Origin: Hormiphora californensis
Taxonomy: Eukaryota > Ctenophora > Tentaculata > Cydippida > Pleurobrachiidae
Assembly (NCBI GenBank): GCA_020137815.1
Contig: CM035350.1
Span: 2,689,537-2,753,536, forward strand
DNA: 64,000 nucleotides
Direction of reading: 5' to 3'
The translations under genes were made by a program, and so were the position numbers. Positions within the stretch are counted from its first letter, which is position 1. Every line of letters begins with the position of its first letter. Below the pieces are notes generated by a model. It ran no database searches. It worked only from the letters and a program-made list of their open reading frames with translations, and had not been told where the DNA came from. Shown piece by piece: positions 37,597 through 48,200 of this stretch.

Positions 37597-38600
37597 ATAA
37601 TTATTAAACAAACACACAGAAGTCACAACTCTCTGAACAAATCGATAAGTTTTCTGTGGTTTTCTGAAAACCCTGGGTGGCGCCCAGCTTACTACCAGTC
37701 AATAACTCATTTCTGCAGATCATACACACAGACAGTGAGACATACATGCGAACCATTGCTACAGACATACGAATCATTGACTACAGATATACAAGTTATA
37801 ACCTGACAGCCTGATAATATAGCTATCGTTGGACAGGGGAAATAAACTTCTCATCTTCACATTGTGATCACCACATACCTGAAGAATAAAGTTCTTCTTT
37901 ACTAGCAGGAGAAGTTGGTAAAAGAGTGATTTACCCATATTAGGGTATGGCCAGTTCCCTGTCCACCCTCACACGTGGGAGAGCTGTGGTGGAGCGTGGT
38001 CTTGTCACACCAAAAAGACTTAGATCAAGCTCATGCTATAGTGAAATGGAAAGAGGGTTAGTCATTTATCATTTTATTTTTATGAGCTTAAGAAATTGCG
38101 AAAAAGGATTTGAAGTTTTACTAAGCTATTATGTAATGTAGTTAGATGGTTGCTGGGAGGGGGGCAATTGAAGATAAGAAAGAAAACGCAGAACCATTGA
38201 AAACATAAATTGTTGTATAATAAATTAAAATTGGGTCACGATATATTATAACAGTTTTAAACAATTTACTATAATAAACGGTAAGAAAATAAGAAATGAT
38301 AAAAACAATAGTCCGATGTTGACAACTAGATAAGCGAGCGGTGTTTAAATGGTTACGTCAGTTCTCTGACAACCATTTAATAACCACTCCCTTCACTTCA
38401 ATATTACTAAATTAGTTCCCTCAACTCATGTCGCTTCCCTCTACTAGGAATGAACCCTCTCACAGCCCCACCCTTTCTTCTACTAGGAATGAACCCTCTC
38501 ACAGCCCCACCCTCTACTAGGAATGAACCCTCTCACAGCCCCACCCTCTACTAGGAATGAACCCTCTCACAGCCCCACCCTCTACTAGGAATGAACCCTC
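37597..38600. repeat. Gene-free region with 33-bp tandem repeat
   Basis: 38440-38600 contains about five copies of a 33-38 bp unit (CTCTACTAGGAATGAACCCT then CTCACAGCCCCAC) abutting the XPC stop codon on the other strand. Elsewhere no exon was recognised. Confidence 0.6.
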
Positions 38601-39336
38601 TCACAGCTCCTCCTCACAGCTCTCAACAGGAACGACAAGACCACAGGAACACTTTTGTACCATCTGCCCGGTGACTTTGTCCTTTCTCCGGGATCTAGCA
38701 GGAAACACATGGACATGACCTGATCCGCCTTTCTTCTTTCCCTTGCCCTTCTTCCCTTCTCTCCTCCCTCCTCCCCTCCCATGTCGTATCTCGCAATGAT
38801 CCTCTCTTTGATCAACAGCCCCTTAATCAACATTTTCCAGTTATCCCAGATCCGCTTCTGCCTCTTTTCCTCTACCTTGCAGCCTGGTTCTGACTATGTT
38901 CCTGCCACGCAGCCCGAAGGGTCTCCCCGTGTTCCTCTCCAACCACGACCACCCCGCTCGTAACAGGGACAGCCCTACACCTGGGAAACTCGAAGCCAAT
39001 AACAGCGTGTGCGGCGTCCATACCAAGCCTGCGGGCCAGGGCGTAACTACCAGGTAGGTCAACATGAACCGTGCCGATTGGTAACATCCAGGGCTGGTAG
39101 AGATCAACATTTCCATACTCATTCCTGGGGACCTTACCATCAACGGCGGTGGGAGGTTGGAACCATTGGGTCTGCCACTCCCCATAAAGTGGTAAATCCT
39201 TCCACTGTGTCCCTGGGTACCTGTACAAAGGATCATGCTTACAACTTATAGGGTATCATAATGCTTTCAACTGCGACCTCCTTGAGATTAGGGATCTGTT
39301 CAGAGTTGCACACACTCTTGGATAACAGGGTGGTTT
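38601..39336 (-). CDS. XPC: XPC/Rad4, C-terminal piece in inverted orientation
   Basis: A first exon (about 39336-39243) ends BHD1 with PNLKEVAVESIMIPYK and splices in phase to the exon beginning at 39220. That exon encodes BHD2/BHD3: LPLYGEWQTQWFQPP, VDGKVPRNEYGNVDLYQPWM, MLPIGTVHVDLPGSYALARR, AVIGFEFPRC, VPVTSGVVVV, HGETLRAAWQE. After a one-base frame break near 38880 come KRIWDNWKMLIKGLLIKERI and then, after another shift, HVHVFPARSRRKDKV and KCSCGLVVPVESCEEEL with stop at 38601. This is the complement of the 31114 piece. The overlap FKNHPV occurs at the end of both. The orientation is impossible for one transcript as assembled. Confidence 0.85.
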
Positions 39337-40678
39337 TTGATCACGTGACTGGTTATCAGCCAATCAGGGATAAATATTCCTGATTCGGTCGGTTCCTGCT
39401 ACCAGGCATAAGGACTGAGAGGTAGGGGGACCAGGTGCAACGTTACTAATGACATGAAAAATCCTGAGAAAACCTAGATCATTGGATAATTATGCAATTA
39501 TTATACCAAAAACTAATAAAATTAGTCGGTCGAAAGGTGGCCATTATTCAGATTGTCACCTTTGCAAGCACATCCGGGTAACGATAACAAGTTTTCGCTC
39601 ATATAGTATCTTTTGTATCTCACGATTTTATTGTGACTGTATATCTATATCTCTAAGAACATGTCACTATTCGTCTGGTCTATATATTCTGGTCTACCTA
39701 TCCGCTCGTGATATCTCTCTCTCTCTCAGTCCGAGAGAGCAGGAGAGAGCGAGAGTTAGAGAGAGAGAAAGCTCATCGATGCGATGAAAGCTAGAGTGCA
39801 ACGAGCGTTCCATATAGAAGAGCGAGAGAGCGATGCAGATAGAAAGATATTATATATAGATAGATATATCTCATCTAGATGATCGAAAAGCTATTATCCT
39901 CTTTAATCTTTCTCGCACGCTATTATCTCTCGAACGTTCTCTATCCTCTGTCTCGCACGCATCTGCTCTCTATATATTGCTCTATCTATCGCCTATATAT
40001 CTATATATATCTCTATATATCTCTTTCTCGCAAGATATATCTTTCTAGAAGATATGTATCTTCGCACGATATCTCTTTCTATCTCTCTCTATCATTTCGA
40101 GAACGCGCTATCTCTTTATTCGAACGGCTATCTCATCTCTCTACTCTCCTCTCTCTCTTCTTTATCTCTTGATGTTCTATTTAGTCTGTCTATCGATATC
40201 TCTCTATAGTCTATTTCTCGCAACGCTCTCTCTTCTCGCACGCGATATCGGCTCTCCTCTCTCTATCTATCGTCTCTCTATCTCGCTCTCTAACCTCCTC
40301 CCTAAACAACGAGTTCACCTGCCTGGTAGCCGGTGGGTGCTCGTTAATAAACCCAACCGGTGTTTACTAATTCCACACTTTCCAACTCAGCCACTTTATA
40401 GTTAGGGGGGTTGGCCGATATTGGCCTTGAATATAAATAGTGGTAAACACACTGACATGGAGGGGGAGGTCAGAAGGCAACACCGTGGGTAGTTACTAGT
40501 TAGGGGTCAACAAAAGTTTACATGTGTTCATGTATCAAGCATTCCTCCCATTCATATACATATTCGAATATATATATGTAGACACCTTATAATACATACC
40601 TCGCTCAAAAACAAAGCATCATATTTCGTTTTGTATGATAAAATAACAGTTGTTTGAAGTCACGTTATCGTTGGTGTA
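39337..40678. other. Dispersed repeat remnant and low-complexity AT/CT region
   Basis: 39337-39405 is a fragment of the CACGTGACC repeat family directly at the XPC break. One arm of the CCAAAACTAA family follows at 39503-39600, then CT/TA-rich sequence to about 40300. No gene was seen. Confidence 0.55.
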
Positions 40679-41233
40679 ATGTATCGGGTTGTTGGAGCTG
40701 CTGCGGCTGTTGTGGGAGCATTGCTCGTTGGAAATGCTATTACAGAGTGTGTACCTAGTCTTCCAGATATACAAGCCGTGGAAGAAACAGATCCAATTTT
40801 AAACGTTTTATGTCTTACTGAAAAGGCGATTTTCAGCGCCAAGATGTTCTCCCAGGACATCGGCCCAGAGCAATGGGGCCTAGTAGCGCGAGGATATTAC
40901 AACAATAAGAAATACTACGTTGTTGCACAGTTTGTGAGCTGTCAGGATGGCCTCTCGGGAAACGGAAAGGTTGTTGTAAGAGTATTCAACTCTCTGAAAA
41001 ATGCTGCCCTCTCTCTTATCACCGATGCTAAGTTTTCTCGTGTGAGGATGAAACTGTTGCCCCGGGACTGGGATAAATTGCCTTTCCAATTTCTTCTATT
41101 TGATGCAGATACAGATGGACCTACAGTCCTAGAAAGCATCGAATGCGATGCGTTGGATCCAGAAACAATTCAATGGAGCAACATGATGCCGCAAAGTTAT
41201 CGGCAGTTCCTGTACACGCACTGCACGCAATGA
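40679..41233 (+). CDS. Unknown single-exon ORF with N-terminal hydrophobic segment (184 aa)
   Basis: The ORF starts with a short signal-like or anchor segment (VVGAAAAVVGALLVGNAI) followed by a soluble domain with NVLCLTEKAIFSAKMFSQD, YYVVAQFVSC and VRMKLLPRDWDKLP. Base composition is balanced and the code is not repeat-derived, so it looks protein-coding. No family is recognised. The stop TGA (41231-41233) overlaps the ATG of the next ORF. The following ORF has a related domain, so the two may be halves of one two-domain protein. Confidence 0.6.
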   Translation: MYRVVGAAAAVVGALLVGNAITECVPSLPDIQAVEETDPILNVLCLTEKAIFSAKMFSQDIGPEQWGLVARGYYNNKKYYVVAQFVSCQDGLSGNGKVVVRVFNSLKNAALSLITDAKFSRVRMKLLPRDWDKLPFQFLLFDADTDGPTVLESIECDALDPETIQWSNMMPQSYRQFLYTHCTQ

Positions 41234-41757
41234 GCACACGCACTGCACGCAATGAGCACAACCTAGTGGCCAACAACAGCCAACATTACGTTTTGGACTT
41301 CTATTGGACCGTGGAGACACTCTATTTAGCACCGGAAACGGATATGATACCGAATCCAGTTGGGGCCATTAAATTCACAAAGAAAGCAATTTGGGTTTCC
41401 CAGGACGCCAGCGGGATGAAGTTTTCGTTCATAGCGTGTACTAGAGACATCAGCACATATTTCATAGCACAATTGGACCGGAAGAGCTATGCTGATCCTT
41501 GCTTCGAGATATCAGTAAAACTGGTGCCTGAAGGTTCATGGCTAGCTCCAAAGCTAGCAGCTCTGGAATGTATGGCGACTGTGAGCGGGGCTGTTTGGTG
41601 TGAGAAACCGAAGCTAAGTCCAAGGGATTTCTACACGGTCGGGGGGACACAACCGGAGATATTAAGTGGACCGGACCGTGAGGTGGATCCTCAGTGGTGT
41701 GCCTGGGAGGATATTAAGAGGACCGTGACAGCAGAGGAATTGTTTAACTCTGTCTAG
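41230..41757 (+). CDS. Unknown ORF, second homologous domain (175 aa)
   Basis: The ORF begins at ATG 41230, which overlaps the preceding stop as ATGA. It contains AIKFTKKAIWVSQD, YFIAQLDRKSY and ISVKLVPEGSWLAPKLAALE, which mirror EKAIFSAKMFSQD, YYVVAQF and VRMKLLPRDWDKLP of the first ORF. This indicates an internal domain duplication. A 22-bp tandem duplication (41214-41235 / 41236-41257) lies exactly at the junction. No family is recognised. The longer reading back to 41143 is probably a shadow of the first ORF. Confidence 0.55.
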   Translation: MSTRTARNEHNLVANNSQHYVLDFYWTVETLYLAPETDMIPNPVGAIKFTKKAIWVSQDASGMKFSFIACTRDISTYFIAQLDRKSYADPCFEISVKLVPEGSWLAPKLAALECMATVSGAVWCEKPKLSPRDFYTVGGTQPEILSGPDREVDPQWCAWEDIKRTVTAEELFNSV

Positions 41758-42904
41758 TTGTTAAAGGATACAGTTCAAGGACTTACTGGTCGTGACCTTG
41801 CATATTGTCTTTGGGAGCATAATTGAGCAAAGAACTTGAAATGAGACGCTGTTTTTTGATGATTTTTATATTGAAAATTTGTCTCTAATTGTCTGAAACT
41901 GTAAATGTTTCCTACTAGACACCCTTCTAAATTCTAAACCGTTTGTTTAAAAAAAATATCAGTTCATTTTTGGTTTGGGTTGCTCTTCAATGAGTTTTCA
42001 TTTAAGTAATGATGTACTTGGTGCCCCTACATCTCAGTTCTTAGTCCTAATCCCAGCTGGGCCCTCACCCACTGGAGCTCATAACGCCTTCCAACTCAAA
42101 CAGCTAATAAACACCAGTTGACATGGAATTATTCATAGACACGTTGCGGGAAATTATTATACACACACATGCATTAGTTACTGCGAGTGTTACACTTGTA
42201 ATTGGCGTGTAATTTATTTCTCTCAAAATCTTCCCATGCCTCTCACGGTCGCTTGTAGTGGGAAAACGGTAATGGAAAACGAAGATACAGTAAGACGACG
42301 CGCAACCGTGACCAATCAGGGCGCTAGTACGTGCTGACACATGAACTTTTTGCCGCGCGTTATGCACCGTGTGCGTCTCCTTACTGTACTTTCATTACGG
42401 TAATTTGACTACAAGCAGCACTGTCTGTCTGTTATAGTGAAACTCAAACTCCTTACGACGTCCGTAGCAATGACGGTTTGTCTGTGTGTGTGTATACTGT
42501 ATATCCGTGGTAATAAGTTCGGAGAGATGTGACCTGTTTGTAGAAGTGAGTGCGGGGGATGAAAGAGATAGAGAATCAGGCATATTTATGCAAGGGTATA
42601 TCAAATAACCTACAATATTAGGATTTCGGTTTTCTCTGAGGAGTTTAATGTCCTTACTCCCTACATCTCAGTCCTTAGTCCTAATCCCAGGTGGGCCCTC
42701 ACCCACTGGAGCTCATAACGCCTTCCAACTCAAACAGCTAATAAACACCAGTTGACATGGAATTATGCATATAATAGAAACGTTGCGGGAAATTATTATA
42801 CACACACATGCATTAGTTACTGCAAGTGTTACACTTGTAATTGGCGTGTAATTTATTTCTCTCAAAATCTCCCCATGCCTCTGTCTGTTATAGTGAAACT
42901 CAAA
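41758..42904. repeat. Segmental direct duplication, one copy carrying a MITE
   Basis: About 240 bp beginning CTACATCTCAGT is present at 42027-42448 and 42661-42904 with a few substitutions. The first copy is longer only because it contains MITE copy 3. 41758-42026 is AT-rich flank of the preceding ORF. Confidence 0.85.
42244..42423. mobile_element. MITE, CGCTTGTAGTGG family, copy 3, with matched empty site
   Basis: This 180-bp element has inverted ends and is flanked by TCT (42241-42243 and 42424-42426). The second copy of the segmental duplication has the uninterrupted site ATGCCTCTGTCTG with a single TCT. Element borders and the 3-bp target duplication are therefore defined directly. Confidence 0.95.
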
Positions 42905-45269
42905 ACAATACTGTGGTTTTGTTTGTGTTTCAAAACATAATTGTACTTCCTGTATTCATTCCACATCTCTCAGTCCTCCATAGCTGTACCAAATTACCCC
43001 CTGAATGAAATCAACACATCACTCAATTATAACTCAATTATAACTCAATTATAAATATGTTACTTCCCTCTACTACTCTCTACATCTCATGACTATCTAA
43101 AATCGGTACTATACCACTAATGACTGTACATTGTTGCTGCTGTAGTCTGTACGTGGGCTATATCTCGGGTGTACGGTATAACACACTCTACAAACATGAG
43201 ACAGATCTCTGAGGCACACACAAACATTGTTACACACGAACCTGTGGCACACACAGCTGATATCAAACCTACTCACTCGACAAATGCAGCTGCCTTTCTG
43301 CTGTACGTGTCCTCCCCACTTACACACATTCGATATGTAGAGATACACGTGATTCACATGCACAGATAGACTCTTTCAAAGAGTCTCACTAAAATATAAT
43401 CTAGTGATCAAAGTAATCGCTGCCTGGTCCTACGTCACATTTGGATTATATAATTATACCAAAACTAATTAAAATTAGTAGGCCGGAAAGGTTGCCCTAT
43501 GATTTGAGCTACCTTTGCCACCGTAACATTCACGGGGTACAGATGCATCGTCTATCTTCAAAAGGGAATGTACCGGTACCAAAGGTAGCTCAAATCATAG
43601 GGCAACCTTTCCGGCCTACTAATTTTAATTAGTTTTGGTATAATTTGCATCATTTTTGGGATTTTTATCCATTTAGATGTAGTAGAACAGGTACGGAGAG
43701 GATGGAATCGCGAAATTGAGAAAATTTCATTTTTGACGTCATTTTGACGTCATAAAATGACGTCACGACGTTATCACGTCATAATTATGACGTAATATCA
43801 TCGGGATTACGTAGATGAAGATACTGACCAAGTTTGAGATCGATTGGATAAGATTTGAGTCCGCTATGGCGAAAAAACCCATATCGTCATATCTATTTTT
43901 AAACAGTCATAACACTTCAGACGCGTTTTAAGACCCTTATACATGTAGTTTTGGAAATTCGCTATATAGTTTCTGAAAGTTTAGACAATTCTCTTTCCAT
44001 GATATAGTCTTCGATTTTCGATTAGAATCCGTCTTCAGGGTGTAAATTGAGCTCAAAGAATTTTGGTCAGAGTCTGAAAAATGACGACGTTCTGTAGGAC
44101 GTTCCTGGCGATGAAAAGAGACCCCACATCGACTAATGCACACACATCCAGTAGATCTAGCAGCTGTGAAAACGAGAAGTTTCTATCTCTTTTCGTTTGG
44201 CGTGAATATGGTTTATAAAAAGCGTCTCTCCTACGCGCGCGCGTGTGCGCGCGCGCATATGTGTTACACTGAATCTAGGGCAAATGGGACCTATCTGTAA
44301 CTTCGGTTCTAGATGAGATAGAGACTTGAAATTTTAAACTTGAGTCAAAGACCCCAAGCCGGGTATACATTCCAAATTTGAAGTCTAACGGATGAAAGGG
44401 AGCCACGCTATAGCCTTCTGAAATCTGGGTTTTCAGCCAAACACCCATAAAACGTATAACTGCGTTTCTGGCAGCGCTTTTGCTTGGGGGGGGGGGGGGG
44501 AATGGCAACCTTTGCGCTTGCCAGCGCAGTGACTAACGAGAGACTAAACTATGTAAATTCTTCTAATTGAACTCGTGCGTCATGTTGTCCCAAATAAACT
44601 ATCTAAAGAGTGAGATGTTTAGGGTGTTACATTAGTGAGCTGTCGATTACGCAATTATATGCTAAAAGGTTGGTGACGCAGTCACCCTTACAAGCTAAAA
44701 TGCTCTCAGCTCTGCCCATTGGTTACATCGCCCCCTATCTCTATCCCTCCTTTTTTTATTTATTTCTACCCCTCTCCCCCTTTATCTATTGCCCACTCTA
44801 TTTCCCCTCTATCTCTATCCCTCCTTTTATTTATTATTTATCTATTTTTACGGTTTACCCCTCTCCCCTTTTATCTAACGCCCGCTCTATCTCCCCTCTA
44901 TCTCTATCCCTCCTTTTATTTATTATTTATCTATTTTTACCCCCTCTCCCTTTATCTATTCTCTATCTCTATCCCTCCTTTTTTATTATTTATCTATTTC
45001 TACCTCTGCCCCTCTATCGTTGCTCCTCATATAATCTCAGTATGTGTGTGAGTATGTTTGTTTGGTTGTGCATTTTTCGTACGTGGCACTGTCAAACAGT
45101 CACTGTCTGCATTGTAATGTCTTGGTATATCGATAACTGTATGTAAACAAATCATGGTAGTGTAGTACTTTTTACCTGTAATAATCACTAAACAATAATC
45201 AGGGGGAGAAGATGTGCATGTAACAGTTCGTTAGCCAATATTTGTTTGCTAACCCTGCACTATTTTCAG
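42905..45269. mobile_element. Gene-free region: palindromic MITE and half fold-back element
   Basis: 43455-43645 is a palindromic MITE (TACCAAAACTAATTAAAATT ends). 43650-44530 is one arm related to the 35559-37369 element (TGACGTCA clusters, then a G tract and GCGCTTGCCAGCGCAGTGA). 44720-45030 is a four-copy CT/TA-rich repeat (CTATCTCTATCCCTCC then TTTATTTATT). The first exon of the ABCA gene should lie here or upstream but was not identified. Confidence 0.6.
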
Positions 45270-48200
45270 ATACGAAGACCTTTTGGAGCAGCTGTTGAAC
45301 TTTTATTACCATGTATCTTCTTGGGGCTTATTGCTCTCACTCGGTAAGATCTATCACTCGACACACACACTCTCTCTCTCTCTCGAGATCCGAGCGATAG
45401 CGCGAGATCGTCTCGCTAGCTCTCTCTCTCTCTCTCGTCTCTTTCTCTCCTCTCTGCCGCTATCGCTCACGCTGCGGCGCCTCTCTTTATTTAGCGAATG
45501 AGAACTATCGCCTCTGCTCGCTCGCACCTCTGCTCTCTCTCTCTTCTCTCCTCTCGATCTCTCTCTCTCTCTTCGCTCTCGCTCTCATCGCTCTAGATCC
45601 CTCTCTCTATCTCCCATTACAACATGAAGCTGTTCTACAATGACCGTCTCCAGGAAGTACTCTGCTAGTAAAACACACACAATGTGTACATATTTTTCTG
45701 ACAGAGAGGCGTGTGAAGAAGATGAGAGAGAGAGAGAGATGAGAGAGATGAGAGAGAGAGGAGGGAATGAGGTAAGACGAGGGAGGTGGATGAGAACAGA
45801 GACGAGAGAAAAGAGAGTGCGAAGAGGGAGAGAGATAGAGAGATAGGGAGAGAGAGAGAGAGAGGGCACTATGGAGTGTCCGTAGTATGTGACACTTGGT
45901 AGCGGGTAGATTTTGACAGATTGGGGGATGGAAGAACCAAAGATTAATCAAATAGTTGACATCTTCATTCACCCTATTAGGTTCGCAACGCCACTGACGT
46001 ATCACTGCTTCTGTGAGTAAAACAAAATCCGTTAAGTTTACCAATTATAAATTAATTCCCTAAAGTTACACTGTTGTTCATTTTCAGCGTATTTTAATCC
46101 ATTGGAGTATGGAGCATTCGAATCTAGCTACCCGCAAGTTTCAATGGTCATAATGGCCCCCGACAACTCGTTAGGTAACACATAAATAGGGGGAAATGGG
46201 TAGTTATAGATTTTATAAATCCGTTCCTCAAGATGAACAATCACCATACAATATAATACATGTGTATCGTTACAGTGCAAAGTATAGCCTCTGAGATGGT
46301 TGAAAGTGAAGATGGTTTGCGTGGTTACAATCTTACAACGTACAGTGATCAAGAAATATCGGATTTAATTCGGGATCTCGGTAGTTTTGACCCAACGTGA
46401 GTTCAACAATTTTTTAATCGATTTACTTTTTTTACAGAATAAATGACCATAAGTGTTGTCATAGTAACTAATTCACTTAGCAATGTTCTGCTCATCCCAT
46501 CTCTCTCCATCCTAGGAATCAGGAAGATATTACTAAGGTGTTAGGTATGGTCGGCAGCGGAGCCCTAGCTATGAAAACCCTTGCAATAGTTCCGACGGTG
46601 GAGAAACTGAAAGAGATCGTGGTCGAAAACTCAGGACTCTTTTCAGCAGGTATTTTTGTTGTGGTCGGGATTTGTTTGGAGCGCGCAGTGACAATTCTAC
46701 AAAGGTTGTCGCGCGCGCGTTCGATGATCTTTCACCCTGGTATCTGATGATGAGTGGATCACGTACGACATTTCAATTGTCAATGACCGGGACATGAATC
46801 CTTGGTAAGTCGGAAGAACCTGTCCGTTCCTCTCATGAGTGTATCATGAGTGTGTCATGAGTGTATCATGAGTGTATCATGAGCGCTCATGAGACGTTTT
46901 TAGGTGTTTCAACGTCTCATGAGCGCTCATGAGTGTATCATGAGTGTGTCATGAGTGTATCATGAGCGCTCATGAGTGCTCATGAGACCTTGCTCATGAG
47001 CGCTCATGAGACATATGTCTCATCCCATCTCTGTTTCAATGTCTCATGAGCGCTCATGAGACGTTTTGACCTACATGTGCTCATGAGTGTATCATGAGAC
47101 ATGTCTCATGAGACATATGTCTCATGAGACGTTAGGGTTAGGGTTATGGTTGGGTTTACGGTTGGGCTAGGGTTAGGGTTATCCTTTAGGTCTAGGGACC
47201 CATAGGGATAGGGTTAGGGTTGACTCATAGGCTTGGACCTAGCCCTACCCTCTACGGGTCCCTAGACCTAAAGGAAAGCCCTAACCCTAGCCCAACCCTA
47301 AACCCAACGATAACCCTAACCCTAACGTCTCATGAGACATATGTCTCATGAGACATGTCTCATGATACACTCATGAGCACATGTAGGTCAAAACGTCTCA
47401 TGAGCGCTCATGAGACATTGAAACAGAGATGGGATGAGACATATGTCTCATGAGCGCTCATGAGCAAGGTCTCATGAGCACTCATGAGCGCTCATGATAC
47501 ACTCATGACACACTCATGATACACTCATGAGCGCTCATGAGACGTTGAAACACCTAAAAACGTCTCATGAGCGCTCATGATACACTCATGATACACTCAT
47601 GATACACTCATGATACACTCATGAGCGCTCATGAAAGGAACGTACAGGTTCTTCCGACTTACCGAATCCTTTGTCAACATTCCTCAGATTTCTAAACTAT
47701 CGGGTAATTTTCATGGTTAATGGTAAGATCATCTTAACAGTATATTTTCAAAATACACAAATGCAGGTATTGAATTTGATAATACTGATGGCGACAATAT
47801 TACGTATACCCTGCGAATGCAGACTTCCTTGGCGAGACGGGGCAGGTGGTACACAGAGCGAGAGTACCCATACTATTTCGAGCCTGGTCCCACTACATTT
47901 AGGTTAGTTTGTGTACCTCCCACCCTCACATGTGCCTCCTTCCCCTAACACAGCGATTGAAATGGACGTACTAAGTATACAGAATGAGACTGAGAGTTAT
48001 ACCTATACTCTGAGAATGGCCAAGAAAAACAACTTCAACACCCGTCTATTGTACCCGTCTTACTTTAGTCCGGGCCCGGAGCTTGGGGCGTGAGTTAGCC
48101 TGTCTACACCGGCTGCCCCCAATATACGCCTGTCATTGATTTGCATGTCCCACTGATTCTCTGTCCCACGTGTCTACCCCCCCCCCCCCACTATGATGAC

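Noticed and set aside
45613-45675. Possible ABCA exon ([16 protein letters not shown])
   Set aside because: No valid acceptor, and 45343 joins in phase to 45981 and 46088 without it.
47677-47731. Possible ABCA exon [12 protein letters not shown]
   Set aside because: Joining it to the preceding block creates a TGA, and it does not resemble the loop exons.
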